Notes: generated by a model from the letters alone, not told the origin. Numbered from the stretch's first letter, positions 31,481 through 40,526 are shown. The stretch is DNA of 64,000 bases from Nostocoides_A vanveenii (GCF_039531165.1 NZ_BAAAPN010000104.1:19224-83223); one strand, 5' to 3'. A program made the numbers and translations.

Positions 31481-32230
31481 ATGCCTTCGATCCAGCACGC
31501 CCAGCCCGTCGTGAGTCTGCGCGAGGTCACCCGCACCTATGGTCAGGTGCACGCGCTCGACGGGGTCACCCTCGATGTCCACCGCGGCGCCTTCACCGCC
31601 ATCATGGGGCCGTCCGGCTCGGGCAAGTCGACCTTGATGAATGTCGCGGCCGGCCTCGACGACGCAACATCCGGTCAGGTCTTCCTCGCCGGGGCCGATC
31701 TGCGCGCCCTCGATGACGACGGGCGCACGCGGGTGCGCCGGGAGCAGGTCGGCTTCGTCTTCCAGGCCTTCAATCTGGTCCCGACCCTGTCCGCGGCCGA
31801 GAACATCGCCCTGCCCTTCGACCTCGCCGGCCGCCGCATCGACGGCGAGACCCGCGCCTGGATCGATCACCTGGTCGCCGTCCTCGGCCTGACCAACCGG
31901 CTCTCCCACCGCCCGGGCGAACTCTCCGGTGGCCAGCAGCAACGCGTGGCGATCGCTCGCGCCCTGGCGTCGCGCCCAGCGATCATCTTCGCCGACGAGC
32001 CGACCGGCAATCTCGACTCGCGATCGTCGCGCGAGGTGCTCACCCTCCTGCGCACGGCCGCCCAGGAGTACGGCCAGACGATTGCGATGGTCAGCCACGA
32101 CCCGGTGGCAGCGTCATACGCCGATCGCGTCCTGATCATCGCGGACGGTCGCGTTGTGGGCGACCACGGCCGGTTGAGCCCGCAGCAGATCTCCGATCTG
32201 CTCATCGGCTTCGAGGTCGGTGCGGCATGA
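31481..32230 (+). CDS. MacB/LolD-type ABC ATPase
   Basis: A 249-residue ATPase. Walker A is IMGPSGSGKSTLMNVAAG (~40-57), the signature is LSGGQQQRVAIARALAS, Walker B is PAIIFADEPTGNLDSRSS and the H-loop is AMVSHDPVAASYADRV. These are the typical features of the MacB/LolD/FtsE-like group that pairs with FtsX-type permeases. ATG at 31481 was chosen because the conserved VSLREVTRTYG begins soon after. The stop overlaps the permease start (ATGA at 32227-32230). Confidence 0.9.
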   Translation: MPSIQHAQPVVSLREVTRTYGQVHALDGVTLDVHRGAFTAIMGPSGSGKSTLMNVAAGLDDATSGQVFLAGADLRALDDDGRTRVRREQVGFVFQAFNLVPTLSAAENIALPFDLAGRRIDGETRAWIDHLVAVLGLTNRLSHRPGELSGGQQQRVAIARALASRPAIIFADEPTGNLDSRSSREVLTLLRTAAQEYGQTIAMVSHDPVAASYADRVLIIADGRVVGDHGRLSPQQISDLLIGFEVGAA

Positions 32231-33621
32231 GCCGGTCGAACCTCGTCCTCGGCTCGCTGCGCGAGCTCGGCACGGTCGCCCTGGTCGCCGGGCTGTGCGG
32301 GACGTATGCCGCGGTGCTGATGACGACCAGCAGCATCCTCGCCGCGACCAGCGCGCAGACCGGGGGGTCGGAGGGCTTCGTCTTGTCCATCGCCGCCGGG
32401 GTCTTCGTGCTCATCGCGCTCTATGTCGGCGTCGTGGTGATCATCAACTGCGTCGACACCGTCATCGCCGGCCGGCTGCGGCAGATCGCCCTCCTGCGCC
32501 TGCTCGGCTCGCGCGGCGCCGACCTGCGCCGTGCCGTGATGCGCGGCACCGCCGCGGTCGGGTCGCTCGGTGCGGCGATCGGTCTGGTGGTGGGCGTGGT
32601 CTTGACCCACGGCATACGGCTGGTTCTGGTGGCGCACGGGACCTTGCCACACGCGCACTATCCCCTGCTGTCCGGTGGTCTGCTCTGGGCGTTCGCCTCG
32701 ATCGCGGCTGCGGCGACGCTCGCCGGCTGGCTGGGGTCACGGCCCGTTCTGGGCGTCTCGCCGGCCGCGGCTCTGTCGGGCGCTGCGGTTGCCGCACCGC
32801 GCCGGCGCCAGGCCTCGGTGCTGCGCGCGACCCTCGCTGCGCTCGGGATACTCGGTGGTGGAGTGATGCTCGGCGGTGCCGCCTGGCTCGGCGAGACCCA
32901 CCCCGACCTGGGCTTCCCGCTCGCCTTCGCCGGCTCGGTGGCCTCGGGGACGGGCCTGCTCATCGGCGCGCGGTTCGTCATCCCGGCGGCTGTTGCCGGA
33001 CTGTCCCGGCTGCTGGGGCGCGATCCGGCGAGTGTGGTGGCTCGGCGCAATGCCGTCCTCGATCCGCTGCGCACCACGCGATCCACGATGGGTCTGGTCA
33101 TCGGGGTGACGCTGGTGACGACTTTTGCCACGGGCATGGACGCACTGCGCCGGTCGGTTTCCTCGTGGGATCTGCCGGCGGACACTCAGGCGGAAGCCGA
33201 GCGGGTGCTCGCGATGACCTCGACGATCCTGATCTGCATCATCGTCATCTCCGCGATCATCGCCGCTGTGGGTTTCGTCAGCACTATGTCGCTCTCGGTC
33301 GTCCAGCGGCATCGCGAGATCGGCATGCTGCGCGCGCTCGGGTTCACCAGGAGTCAGGTCCGCACGATGATCACCAAGGAGTCGGTCGCGCTCTCGACCA
33401 CGGCGGTGCTCCTCGGACTGGTGCTCGGCCTGCTCTATGGCACGCTCGGCGCGCAGTCGCTCGTCGGCGGGATGTCGCCCGGCCTGATCTGGGGGGCGCC
33501 GCCCGAAGCGATTGCGGCGATCGGCGTCGGCGGCCTGGTGCTCGTGATCGTGGCCTCGCGCGGTCCGGCGCGCCGGGCGCTGCGGGTTGCTCCCATCGAG
33601 GCGCTGCGGATCGACTCCTGA
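32227..33621 (+). CDS. FtsX-like permease
   Basis: A 464-residue permease. Four or more main hydrophobic segments are ELGTVALVAGLCGTYAAVLM, VLSIAAGVFVLIALYVGVVV, STILICIIVISAIIAAVGFV and LVLIVASRGPARRALRVAPI. The repeated FtsX pattern (QIALLRLLGSRGADLRRAVM and REIGMLRALGFTRSQVRTMI) shows two FtsX domains. Together with the overlapping ATPase it forms an ABC exporter or mechanotransmission pump for lipophilic or peptide antibiotics. A strong hairpin follows 8 bp after the stop, ending the HK-RR-ABC operon. Confidence 0.85.
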   Translation: MSRSNLVLGSLRELGTVALVAGLCGTYAAVLMTTSSILAATSAQTGGSEGFVLSIAAGVFVLIALYVGVVVIINCVDTVIAGRLRQIALLRLLGSRGADLRRAVMRGTAAVGSLGAAIGLVVGVVLTHGIRLVLVAHGTLPHAHYPLLSGGLLWAFASIAAAATLAGWLGSRPVLGVSPAAALSGAAVAAPRRRQASVLRATLAALGILGGGVMLGGAAWLGETHPDLGFPLAFAGSVASGTGLLIGARFVIPAAVAGLSRLLGRDPASVVARRNAVLDPLRTTRSTMGLVIGVTLVTTFATGMDALRRSVSSWDLPADTQAEAERVLAMTSTILICIIVISAIIAAVGFVSTMSLSVVQRHREIGMLRALGFTRSQVRTMITKESVALSTTAVLLGLVLGLLYGTLGAQSLVGGMSPGLIWGAPPEAIAAIGVGGLVLVIVASRGPARRALRVAPIEALRIDS

Positions 33622-33628
33622 CCGGACT

Positions 33629-33667
33629 CGCGCTTCGTCCTGAGGAGTTGCCTCAGGACGGAGCGCG
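33629..33667 (+). terminator. Strong hairpin terminator after FtsX operon
   Basis: CGCGCTTCGTCCTGAGG (33629-33645) and CCTCAGGACGGAGCGCG (33651-33667) are complementary over 17 bp with one G-T wobble and a 5 bp loop (AGTTG). It lies just past the FtsX stop and should end the operon. No T-tract follows. Confidence 0.75.
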
Positions 33668-33749
33668 TGGGTGCGGGTCACGCCGGCAGGACGATGACGT
33701 GTCGTCTGTCGGCCGGACTGATCCATGTGGGAATCGCCGCATCAAAGGT

Positions 33750-34037
33750 CCCGAGGACGGCGCCTTGCGCTGCCGCCAGCTTGGTCGGAGAGTTCTGTTC
33801 CCGGCCGGCACCGGGTCGTATCCCGGCCAGTTGGACTGCCTCACCGATAGGGAGCGCGAGGTCCTCATCCTGATCGCCACGGGTGCCTCCAACGCCGAGA
33901 TCGCCGAGCGACTGGTGTTCTCCTCGACAACGGTGAAGACGCACGTCAACCGGATTCTCACCAAGCTCGGGCTACGCGACCGGCAGCAGGCTGTGGTGCT
34001 GGCCTACGAGAGCGGGCTGGTCAGACCTGGCTCCTGA
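33750..34037 (+). pseudogene. LuxR response regulator, decayed C-terminal remnant
   Basis: The last ~70 codons encode an intact LuxR HTH: CLTDREREVLILIATGASNA, then TTVKTHVNRILTKLGLRDRQ and a stop at 34037. Upstream, the linker PPASLVGEFCSRPAPG-like peptide (AAASLVGEFCSRPAPGRIPA) lies in another frame and EDGALR in the first frame, so at least two frameshifts separate the pieces. The receiver domain with its Asp is missing. It is a relic of another response regulator next to the FtsX operon, not part of it. The HTH alone has no proper start. Confidence 0.6.
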
Positions 34038-34059
34038 GTGGGCGCCGGTGGAGCTCTCC

Positions 34060-34209
34060 TCAGAACGCCGAGCCCGGCCGCCACGCCATCTCCTGGAGGA
34101 CGAAGGTGTTGCCGTCCGGATCGGCAAAACCCGCACTCTTGACGCCCCCGCCGTGATCCTGGATGTCGCTGACGTCGATGCCGAGGGTGATTAGCGCGTC
34201 GCGCGGCCC
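34060..34209 (-). pseudogene. VOC/glyoxalase-fold protein, C-terminal fragment
   Basis: The minus strand reads RDALITLGIDVSDIQDHGGG then VKSAGFADPDGNTFVLQEMA and ends WRPGSAF. The FADPDGN.FVLQE block is the final metal-ligand strand of vicinal-oxygen-chelate proteins. The first betaalphabetabetabeta half is missing. It has no start; it is convergent with the LuxR remnant, and its upstream end meets the tail of the DUF6326 gene. Another case of C-terminus-only survival. Confidence 0.6.
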
Positions 34210-34227
34210 AGGCGGGGTCTCTATCGC

Positions 34228-34665
34228 CTACCGGGATGACGGTCTGGTGCGAGGCCACATCCAGGCGGTTCGCACGATGAATGCCAACAGGGCCAGCTCC
34301 AGGGCCACGGCCAGGACGTGATAAGTCCGCCAGATGTCGCCCACCACATTGAAGGCGGTGAAAGGGACATAGAGCGCGGCCACGACGAGATTCACCACCC
34401 GGCTCACCCGCGGCGGCAGCGTTGCCGTTGCCACGATCATCAAGATGGGCACCGCGAGGATGCTCAGCACGCTCACGGCCCAGGTCTGGGTGATGTCGAA
34501 GGTGAAGACCCTGCCGTCGAGGATGTCATCAACCCGGCCGGGCGCATAGAAGCCGAGGATGTCGACGTAGGCGTAGAGGAAGACGAAGCTCGTCCACGCG
34601 GCAGCGAGCGTGGCTCGCACCGAGGTCGGCTGGTCATCGAGGGTGGCTGTGGAATGTGCAGTCAT
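34228..34665 (-). CDS. DUF6326 family small membrane protein
   Basis: A 145-residue protein with four membrane helices: ATLAAAWTSFVFLYAYVDIL, TWAVSVLSILAVPILMIVAT, VVNLVVAALYVPFTAFNVVG and YHVLAVALELALLAFIVRTA. A DILGFYAPGRVDDILDGRVF loop lies between helices 1 and 2, as in DUF6326. ATG at 34663-34665 follows GGGAG. Function is unknown. The gene stands alone between relics and the next two-component system. Confidence 0.75.
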   Translation of the reverse strand: MTAHSTATLDDQPTSVRATLAAAWTSFVFLYAYVDILGFYAPGRVDDILDGRVFTFDITQTWAVSVLSILAVPILMIVATATLPPRVSRVVNLVVAALYVPFTAFNVVGDIWRTYHVLAVALELALLAFIVRTAWMWPRTRPSSR

Positions 34666-34835
34666 CAGGAACTCCCGTTTTTCGTTGTTGCGCATCGGAT
34701 TTCCACGATGACTTGTGGGGCCCACCCGTCACATCGGCATTGCGGTCGGAGGTCCGCGCCCGATAGGACGGTGCTGGCCTCGTCCTTTCGGCCGTAGCCG
34801 CCGGTGCCCATTGACGTATGGCCGTCGAGCCCGGG

Positions 34836-35492
34836 TCAGTGCCCCACCCGGCCGGTGTCGTAGGCCCACATCGCGATCTCGACCCGGTTCCGGGCGCCGA
34901 GCTTGGTCAGCAGGCTCGCGACGTGGGTCTTGGCCGTCGTCAGGCTGATGAACAGCTCGGCGGCGATCTCGGCGTTCGTGCGGCCGAGTGCCACGAGTCT
35001 GAGCACCTCCTCCTCGCGTGGGGTCAGCGGGGCGATCGGTTGCGTATGCCGTTTCGGCGCCGCTCCCGCGGCGAGCGTCGCCAGCAGTCGACGAGTGACA
35101 TTCGGCGCGATCAGGGCATCGCCGTCGGCGGCGGCGTGGACGGCCTGCACCAGGAGTTCGGGCCCGGCATCCTTCAGGAGGAACCCGCGCGCACCGGCGC
35201 GCAGCGCACCATGGACGTATTCGTCCAGGTCGAAGGTCGTGATCACCACGACGGCCATCGGGTCGGGGACGTCCCGCCCGGCGAGCAACGCCGTGACCTC
35301 GAGGCCGTCCAGACCCGGCATACGGATATCGACGAGGCACACGTCAGGGCGCAGCCGCCGCGCCAGCTCGACCGCTGCCGTTCCGTCGGCGGCTTGGCCG
35401 ACGACCTCGATGTCGGGCTGGGCATCGAGGATCATCGACAAGCCGGTGCGCACCAGGTCCTGGTCATCGGCCACCAGCACCCGCACGGTCAC
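34836..35492 (-). CDS. NarL/LuxR response regulator
   Basis: A 218-residue regulator: VRVLVADDQDLVRTGLSMIL at the start, phospho-acceptor Asp in DVCLVDIRMPGLDGLEVTAL, and a LuxR HTH LTPREEEVLRLVALGRTNAE followed by TTAKTHVASLLTKLGARNRV. The GTG at 35490-35492 overlaps the end of the kinase gene (GTGA). With the kinase and the divergent ABC transporter it forms a typical drug-responsive unit. It is distinct from the system at 29.5-31.4 kb. Confidence 0.9.
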   Translation of the reverse strand: MTVRVLVADDQDLVRTGLSMILDAQPDIEVVGQAADGTAAVELARRLRPDVCLVDIRMPGLDGLEVTALLAGRDVPDPMAVVVITTFDLDEYVHGALRAGARGFLLKDAGPELLVQAVHAAADGDALIAPNVTRRLLATLAAGAAPKRHTQPIAPLTPREEEVLRLVALGRTNAEIAAELFISLTTAKTHVASLLTKLGARNRVEIAMWAYDTGRVGH

Positions 35493-36631
35493 CGGGGCAG
35501 CTCCATCGGTAGCTCGGCGTCGACCGCCCACCCGCCCTCGGGCCTCGGCCCGGCGCGTAGGGTCCCGCCGAGCAGATGCACCCGCTCGGTCATGCCCAAC
35601 AGTCCGAAGCCGGGCGCCGCCGGGCGCGAGGGATCGATCCGGCCGTCGTCGCTCACGCGCAGTCGCAGCCGTCCTGCACTCGGGGTGACGTTGATCTGCA
35701 CGCGTGAGGCGTGCCGGGCGTGCCGCAGCGCATTGGTGAGCGCCTCCTGCGCGATTCGGTATGTCGCAGTGTCGATTTGGGGCGGAATGAGGTCAAGGTT
35801 ACCGGCCAATTCGACCTCGATAGCTGGGTCCGGAGCGGTTCGGGCGAGCCCCATCAGGTCGGCCACGCAAGGCCGCGGGCCGTATGCCGCCGGCGCGCCA
35901 TCGCGGAGCACGCGCACCATCGCGCGCATCTCCACAAGCGTCCGCGCTGCCTCGGACTCGATGATCGAAAGAGCCTCCACCGCGGCCTCCGGTCGCAGCG
36001 CGGCCACCGTCCGCCCGGCCTGCGCCTGCACGGTGATCGCCGAGATGTGGTGGGCGACCGCGTCGTGCAATTCGCGTGCGAGCGCGACTCGCTCCTGGCT
36101 GCGGGCCTGATCGATCGCGCGGCGTGCGCTCTCGGCGCGATACCGCAACGCGGCACCGATGGCCGCGGTCGCCGCGAGGACCGCGAACCCGCCATACACC
36201 TCGGCCGGTTCGTTGTCGTCGGCCGCGACGGCGATGGTCGCCGCGATCGCCACTACCGCCAGCCCGGTCACGATCTGGCGCCCGGAGCCCCACCGGACCA
36301 GTGCATAGGTGAGCACTAGGACGAAGCTCATCGTGGCCAAGCCGACGTTCGGCGTGCCACGCAGCAGGCTCGCCAACCCCAGCGCCATACCGGCCCCGAA
36401 GGCGACCACGACGCAGACCAGGGGATGGGTCCGCCGCCAGAGCAGCACCGGCGCCAGGCCGAGGGCGACGAGTGTGGAGACCGGCCGCCATGGGACGTCG
36501 GCGCGCAGAATTCCTTCGATCACTACCGCCACCATCACCAGGGCGACGAGCGCCCAGTCGCGCCATCCGCGTCCGGGTGGGTCGGCCACGCCGGGCTCGT
36601 CCCACAGCGAGCGCACGGCGGAAGCGAACAC
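35489..36631 (-). CDS. NarL-type sensor histidine kinase
   Basis: A ~380-residue kinase. Five to six hydrophobic segments occupy ~20-155 (WALVALVMVAVVIEGILRAD, VSTLVALGLAPVLLWRRTHP, QIVTGLAVVAIAATIAVAAD and others). The HisKA_3 box is RVALARELHDAVAHHISAIT, with the ATPase N box TYRIAQEALTNALRHARHAS and the G box GFGLLGMTERVHLLGG. A GTG start at 36629-36631 was chosen because upstream codons are antisense-like; a longer start is possible. It is divergent from the ABC ATPase at 36765 across 133 bp. Confidence 0.85.
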   Translation of the reverse strand: MFASAVRSLWDEPGVADPPGRGWRDWALVALVMVAVVIEGILRADVPWRPVSTLVALGLAPVLLWRRTHPLVCVVVAFGAGMALGLASLLRGTPNVGLATMSFVLVLTYALVRWGSGRQIVTGLAVVAIAATIAVAADDNEPAEVYGGFAVLAATAAIGAALRYRAESARRAIDQARSQERVALARELHDAVAHHISAITVQAQAGRTVAALRPEAAVEALSIIESEAARTLVEMRAMVRVLRDGAPAAYGPRPCVADLMGLARTAPDPAIEVELAGNLDLIPPQIDTATYRIAQEALTNALRHARHASRVQINVTPSAGRLRLRVSDDGRIDPSRPAAPGFGLLGMTERVHLLGGTLRAGPRPEGGWAVDAELPMELPR

Positions 36632-36764
36632 GCGCCCAGCGTAGGGAGCATCGGCACCCCGGGCATCGGCCGAAAGGACGAGACGCGCCTCGTGCCGACG
36701 ACGGATGACGGTCCGGCCTCGATGCCGATGCGCCGGGATGGCGGTGGCGGTGAGGCTGTCGGTC

Positions 36765-37682
36765 ATGATCAGAGTTGACCACCTCACCAAGAGTTATCGC
36801 GGCGTGACCGCCGTCGATGACGTCTCGTTCTGCGCCCGGGCCGGTCGCGTGACGGGTTTCCTCGGCCCCAACGGCGCCGGCAAATCCACCACCATGCGCA
36901 TCATGGTCGGTCTGAGCACCGCGACCGCCGGCCACGTGGACGTCCTCGGCAGCCGATATGTCGACCTGCCCAACCCGGGTCGCGAGATCGGCGTGTTGCT
37001 GGATGCCTCGGCCCAGCACGCCGGGCGCACCGGCCGGGAGATCCTCGAACTCGCCGCGCGGACCATGGGGCTGCCGGTCAGCCGCGTGCCCGAGACGCTG
37101 CGCCGGGTGTCGTTGACGGAGAAGGAAGCCGATCGGCGCGTCCGCACCTACTCCCTCGGTATGCGGCAACGGCTCGGCATCGCGACCGCGCTCATCGGCG
37201 ACCCGGGCGTGCTCGTCCTCGATGAGCCCGCCAACGGCCTCGACCCAGCGGGCATCCGCTGGATGCGCGACGTGCTGCGCGAGTTCGCCGATCAGGGCGG
37301 CACGGTCCTGTTGTCTTCCCACCTGCTGCACGAGATCGAAGTCATCGCCGATGACCTCGTCGTCATCGGCAACGGCCGGGTCGTGGCCCAGGGGGCCAAG
37401 CACGATCTGCTGTCGACATCGGGAACGGTCGTCGCGTCGTCGGACAACGCCCGGCTCGCCGCCACCCTCGCCCGCGCCGGCGTCAAGGCCACACCCGAGG
37501 GTGCGGGCTCGCTCACCACCAGCGCGGACCCCGGTGAAGTGGGTCGTATCGCCCTCACCGCCGGCATTGCCCTCACCGAGTTGCGCCGCGCGGACAGCGC
37601 CGGCCTGGAAGAGATGTTCCTCCTACTCACCGCGCAGTCCCAGCGCGAAAGCCACAGCCGTCACGCAGGAGAAGCAGCATGA
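36765..37682 (+). CDS. ABC-2-type drug exporter ATPase
   Basis: A 305-residue ATPase of the DrrA/CcmA kind. Walker A is GFLGPNGAGKSTTMRIMVGL (~34-53), the signature is YSLGMRQRLGIATALIGDPG, Walker B is VLVLDEPANGLDPAGIRWMR, and the H-loop lies in VLLSSHLLHEIEVIADD. The C-terminal ~85 residues match the DrrA-type regulatory tail. ATG at 36765-36767 was chosen because IRVDHLTKSYRGVTAVDDVS follows. The stop overlaps the permease start (ATGA). Confidence 0.9.
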   Translation: MIRVDHLTKSYRGVTAVDDVSFCARAGRVTGFLGPNGAGKSTTMRIMVGLSTATAGHVDVLGSRYVDLPNPGREIGVLLDASAQHAGRTGREILELAARTMGLPVSRVPETLRRVSLTEKEADRRVRTYSLGMRQRLGIATALIGDPGVLVLDEPANGLDPAGIRWMRDVLREFADQGGTVLLSSHLLHEIEVIADDLVVIGNGRVVAQGAKHDLLSTSGTVVASSDNARLAATLARAGVKATPEGAGSLTTSADPGEVGRIALTAGIALTELRRADSAGLEEMFLLLTAQSQRESHSRHAGEAA

Positions 37683-38500
37683 CCACGCAGACCGCCGGCC
37701 GCGCCGACCTCGACACCGTCAGCACGGAACGTGCCGACCGCGGCATATGCGCGACCCCGACCCGACACCTCATCGATGTCGAGTTGCGCAAGATGTTCGA
37801 CACCCGCTCGGGCTGCTGGCTGATCATCAGCATCGGCGTCCTCGCCGTGGTGGCGACCGCGGCCGCGATCATCTTCGCGCCCGAGAGCGAGCTTAGCTAC
37901 GACACCTTCGCCAAGGCGATTGGCTTTCCGATGACCCTCGTCCTGCCGATCATCGCGATCCTCGCGGTGACCAGCGAGTGGAGCCAGCGCAGCGGGCTGA
38001 CGACGTTTACCCTCGTGCCCAGCCGCGGGCGGGTCATCGCAGCGAAGGCGGTCGCGGCACTCATCGTCGGGATCGCGTCGATGCTGGTGGCCTTCGCGAT
38101 CGGGGCGATCGGCACTGTTGCCGGCTCCGCGATCGCCGGGGTCGACCCGGTGTGGGACATCGGATTCGCCCACGCCGCCCAGATCGTCTTGGGCAACCTC
38201 GTGGGGATGGCCATCGGCTTCGCACTGGGGGTTGTGCTGCGCAACTCGCCGGCCGCCATCGTCGGCTACTTCGTGCTCTCCTTTGTCCTCTCCGGCATCC
38301 TGGTGCTGCTGGCGCAGGTGCGGGAGTCGTTCACCGACCTGCAGCCCTGGGTCGACTGGAACTTCACTCAGGTCGCGCTGTTCGACGGCCGGACCTCCTC
38401 GGCCCAGGAGTGGGCGCAGCTCGGTTCGACCAGCCTCATCTGGATCGTCATCCCGCTCGTTGTCGGCGTGGCCATGCTGCGCCGCTCCGAGGTCAAATAG
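37679..38500 (+). CDS. ABC-2-type exporter permease
   Basis: A 273-residue permease with six helices: WLIISIGVLAVVATAAAIIF, FPMTLVLPIIAILAVTSEWS, AVAALIVGIASMLVAFAIGA, IVLGNLVGMAIGFALGVVLR, VGYFVLSFVLSGILVLLAQV and LIWIVIPLVVGVAMLRRSEV. EWSQRSGLTTFTLVPSRGRV after helix 2 is the conserved ABC-2 cytoplasmic loop. It pairs with the overlapping ATPase. The unit is likely controlled by the divergent response regulator. Confidence 0.85.
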   Translation: MTTQTAGRADLDTVSTERADRGICATPTRHLIDVELRKMFDTRSGCWLIISIGVLAVVATAAAIIFAPESELSYDTFAKAIGFPMTLVLPIIAILAVTSEWSQRSGLTTFTLVPSRGRVIAAKAVAALIVGIASMLVAFAIGAIGTVAGSAIAGVDPVWDIGFAHAAQIVLGNLVGMAIGFALGVVLRNSPAAIVGYFVLSFVLSGILVLLAQVRESFTDLQPWVDWNFTQVALFDGRTSSAQEWAQLGSTSLIWIVIPLVVGVAMLRRSEVK

Positions 38501-38650
38501 CCGACCACGCACCCGGATCTCCCGAACCTGGTCTCTGCCCGGCACGTGACGGGCGATGTGCCGACCGCCGGCGCGGCAGGTGCCGAGAAGGCGGCCGAGA
38601 AGGCGGCCGAGCCACACGGCATACGTGCTCACTCAACGAAGGAAAGCATC

Positions 38651-39427
38651 ATGACCCACCAGACCCAACTCGCCGACCCGGCTCGGCCCGAGGCCGCTCG
38701 ACCCCAGCGGAGAAGGCCGGAGCGGCTCGCCGGGGCGATGGCGATCGCCTTGGCTGCGGCGCTGGCCGCCCAGAACGCGATCGTCGCCGTGACCGATCCA
38801 CCCACCTACGCCGCCCCCATGGCACAGGTACTGGCCTTTCACGCGCAGCACCGCGTCGCCGTCGCGGCGGATGTCGCGCTGGAGGCGTTGAACCTGCCGC
38901 TTCTGCTGGGCTTCCTTACCGGTCTCCACGGCCTGGCCGGGCGACGCCGCGGTGCGGGCGCTCACGCGTCGCGCCTCGCGGTTGCCGCCGCCGCGACGTT
39001 CGCGGCTGTCACCGCGTTGTATGCCGCGGCGTGGATCAGCGTCGTGCTTGTGGCCGCGGATGCCTCGGAACTGAGCCCGACGCTCGACCTCGCCTGGCGC
39101 CTGCACGCCGCCGCCTTCGCCCTCTCACTCCCGGCGCTCGGCACCGCGTTCATGGGCGCTGCGTGGGCAACCCATGCGAGGCGGCTGACGCCGCGATGGC
39201 AGCTGTGGCTGGGCCTCGCCGGTGGCGGGCTGATGATGGTCGCCGGCGCGGGCGGCTTGGCGATCGCGGACGGGTCCGCTCTCGTGTTCGTCGGCGTCGT
39301 CGGCCTTGCTGCGTGGTTCGTCTGGCTGCTCGCGACCGGCATCCGTCTCGCGCTCGCTCGACCCGTCGCCGACCCCGGTGACGCGCCCCTCGACACCGTC
39401 GATAACGCCGATGTCGTGGCCGGGTGA
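38651..39427 (+). CDS. Polytopic membrane protein, unknown
   Basis: A 258-residue membrane protein with about seven helices, including LAGAMAIALAAALAAQNAIV, VALEALNLPLLLGFLTGLHG, LAVAAAATFAAVTALYAAAW and GLMMVAGAGGLAIADGSALV. An arginine-rich N-terminal tail of ~25 residues is cytoplasmic. No family is recognised. ATG at 38651 follows GAAGGAAAG; an upstream ATG at 38546 would add a lysine/alanine-rich leader that looks unrelated. It may be part of the ABC-2 operon (150 bp gap). Confidence 0.6.
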   Translation: MTHQTQLADPARPEAARPQRRRPERLAGAMAIALAAALAAQNAIVAVTDPPTYAAPMAQVLAFHAQHRVAVAADVALEALNLPLLLGFLTGLHGLAGRRRGAGAHASRLAVAAAATFAAVTALYAAAWISVVLVAADASELSPTLDLAWRLHAAAFALSLPALGTAFMGAAWATHARRLTPRWQLWLGLAGGGLMMVAGAGGLAIADGSALVFVGVVGLAAWFVWLLATGIRLALARPVADPGDAPLDTVDNADVVAG

Positions 39428-39458
39428 CGGCCCGACCAGGAAGCGGCTCAGGTGGAGG

Positions 39459-39476
39459 GTCACCTTAATTGGTGAC
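39459..39476. terminator. Hairpin between convergent genes
   Basis: GTCACC-TTAATT-GGTGAC forms a 6 bp stem with a 6 base loop, 31 bp after the membrane protein gene and before the convergent glycosylase gene. It probably limits read-through from one or both sides. Confidence 0.45.
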
Positions 39477-39534
39477 TGACGGCTGTGATTCGCCTCTGAG
39501 ACCGTATGGGGTCTGGTGACTCGGGTTCCCCGGG

Positions 39535-40404
39535 TCACGGGGTCGCCGACGACCCGGCAGGCTGACACGTGGGGCACCAGAAGATGCGCTGTTGACCCAT
39601 CGGAGCCGCGCGGACGGGTGTGGCGCAAACGCGGCAGGGTTGGCTCGCGCGGCCATACACGGCATACACCTTCGGCCAACGGGGCACCCGCTCACCGCGG
39701 ATGAGAAGCGCTCGGGCGGCGCGCAGCTGGGCGTCGTCGGTGACGATCCAGCCCGCCCCCAGACCCAAATCGAGGAGTGTCGCTGCCTCGTTCCACAAGC
39801 GCTCGATCTGGTCGGTGTCGAGGTCGTTGCCCGGACGCCGGGGATCGATCCGCAGACGCCAGAGGATCTCCGCGCGATAGACATTGCCCACGCCGGCGAT
39901 CACGGATTGGTCGAGGAGGAGTTGACCGATGGCTCGGCGTGACCGAGAAACCTTGCGGCGGAACGACTCCGGGTCGGCATCCGGCCGCAGCGGGTCAGGT
40001 CCGAGGCGCGCATGAAGGGCGGCGACCCCGCCCGCATCCAGCCATTCGCAAATGGTCGGCGCCGAGATGTCGGCGATGTGCTCGCTCGTGAGCAGGCGCC
40101 AGCGTAGGCCCGCCGCTGCGGGCGGGTTGGTGCGCGGGAACCCATCGGCGCCGAGGGCCCGGCGATGCCTGCGCACGGACACCCGCCCGACCATCCCTAG
40201 ATGGAGGTGAGCGGTCACCGCCGCGTCGGGGAAGGGCACGAGCAGGTGTTTGCCGTGGGCCTCCGGTTGGCCCACGACCGCTCCATCCGCGATGGACGCG
40301 TCGACGTCGAGGGGGGCCGTGGGATAGCTACACGAGCGCACGGGTGACCCTGTCAGTTGGGAGAGTCGCTGGGCCATCCCATGCACGGCATGACCCTCAG
40401 CCAC
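39535..40404 (-). CDS. nei: Fpg/Nei-family DNA glycosylase with altered N-terminus
   Basis: A 289-residue Nei/Fpg-type protein. The conserved N-terminal helix EGHAVHGMAQRLSQLTG, the GKHLLVPFP lysine loop, LHLGMVGRVSV, VGNVYRAEILWRLRIDPRRP (helix-two-turn-helix) and the C-terminal zinc finger CRVCATPVRAAPMGQQRIFW / CPTC are all present. The start reads V-A-E-G-H where the family has M-P-E-G-H, so the catalytic N-terminal proline is alanine. Start is GTG at 40404; an in-frame ATG 57 bp upstream would bury the terminus. Glycosylase/lyase activity by the usual Schiff-base route is therefore doubtful. Confidence 0.8.
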   Translation of the reverse strand: MAEGHAVHGMAQRLSQLTGSPVRSCSYPTAPLDVDASIADGAVVGQPEAHGKHLLVPFPDAAVTAHLHLGMVGRVSVRRHRRALGADGFPRTNPPAAAGLRWRLLTSEHIADISAPTICEWLDAGGVAALHARLGPDPLRPDADPESFRRKVSRSRRAIGQLLLDQSVIAGVGNVYRAEILWRLRIDPRRPGNDLDTDQIERLWNEAATLLDLGLGAGWIVTDDAQLRAARALLIRGERVPRWPKVYAVYGRASQPCRVCATPVRAAPMGQQRIFWCPTCQPAGSSATP

Positions 40405-40526
40405 GTCGCTGCGTCCCAGTCGTTCGATGGCGCGACGCGCGGAATGGGCGCCGAGGACCATCAGGGCATCCGGTCCGCATGATGACTCGACGCATGCTGA
40501 CTCCTCAATTGGTGCGCTGACCTGCG

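Noticed and set aside
32220..34037. One continuous frame from the permease region to the LuxR remnant.
   Set aside because: Most of it lies out of frame with the FtsX gene; only the last ~70 codons have family features.
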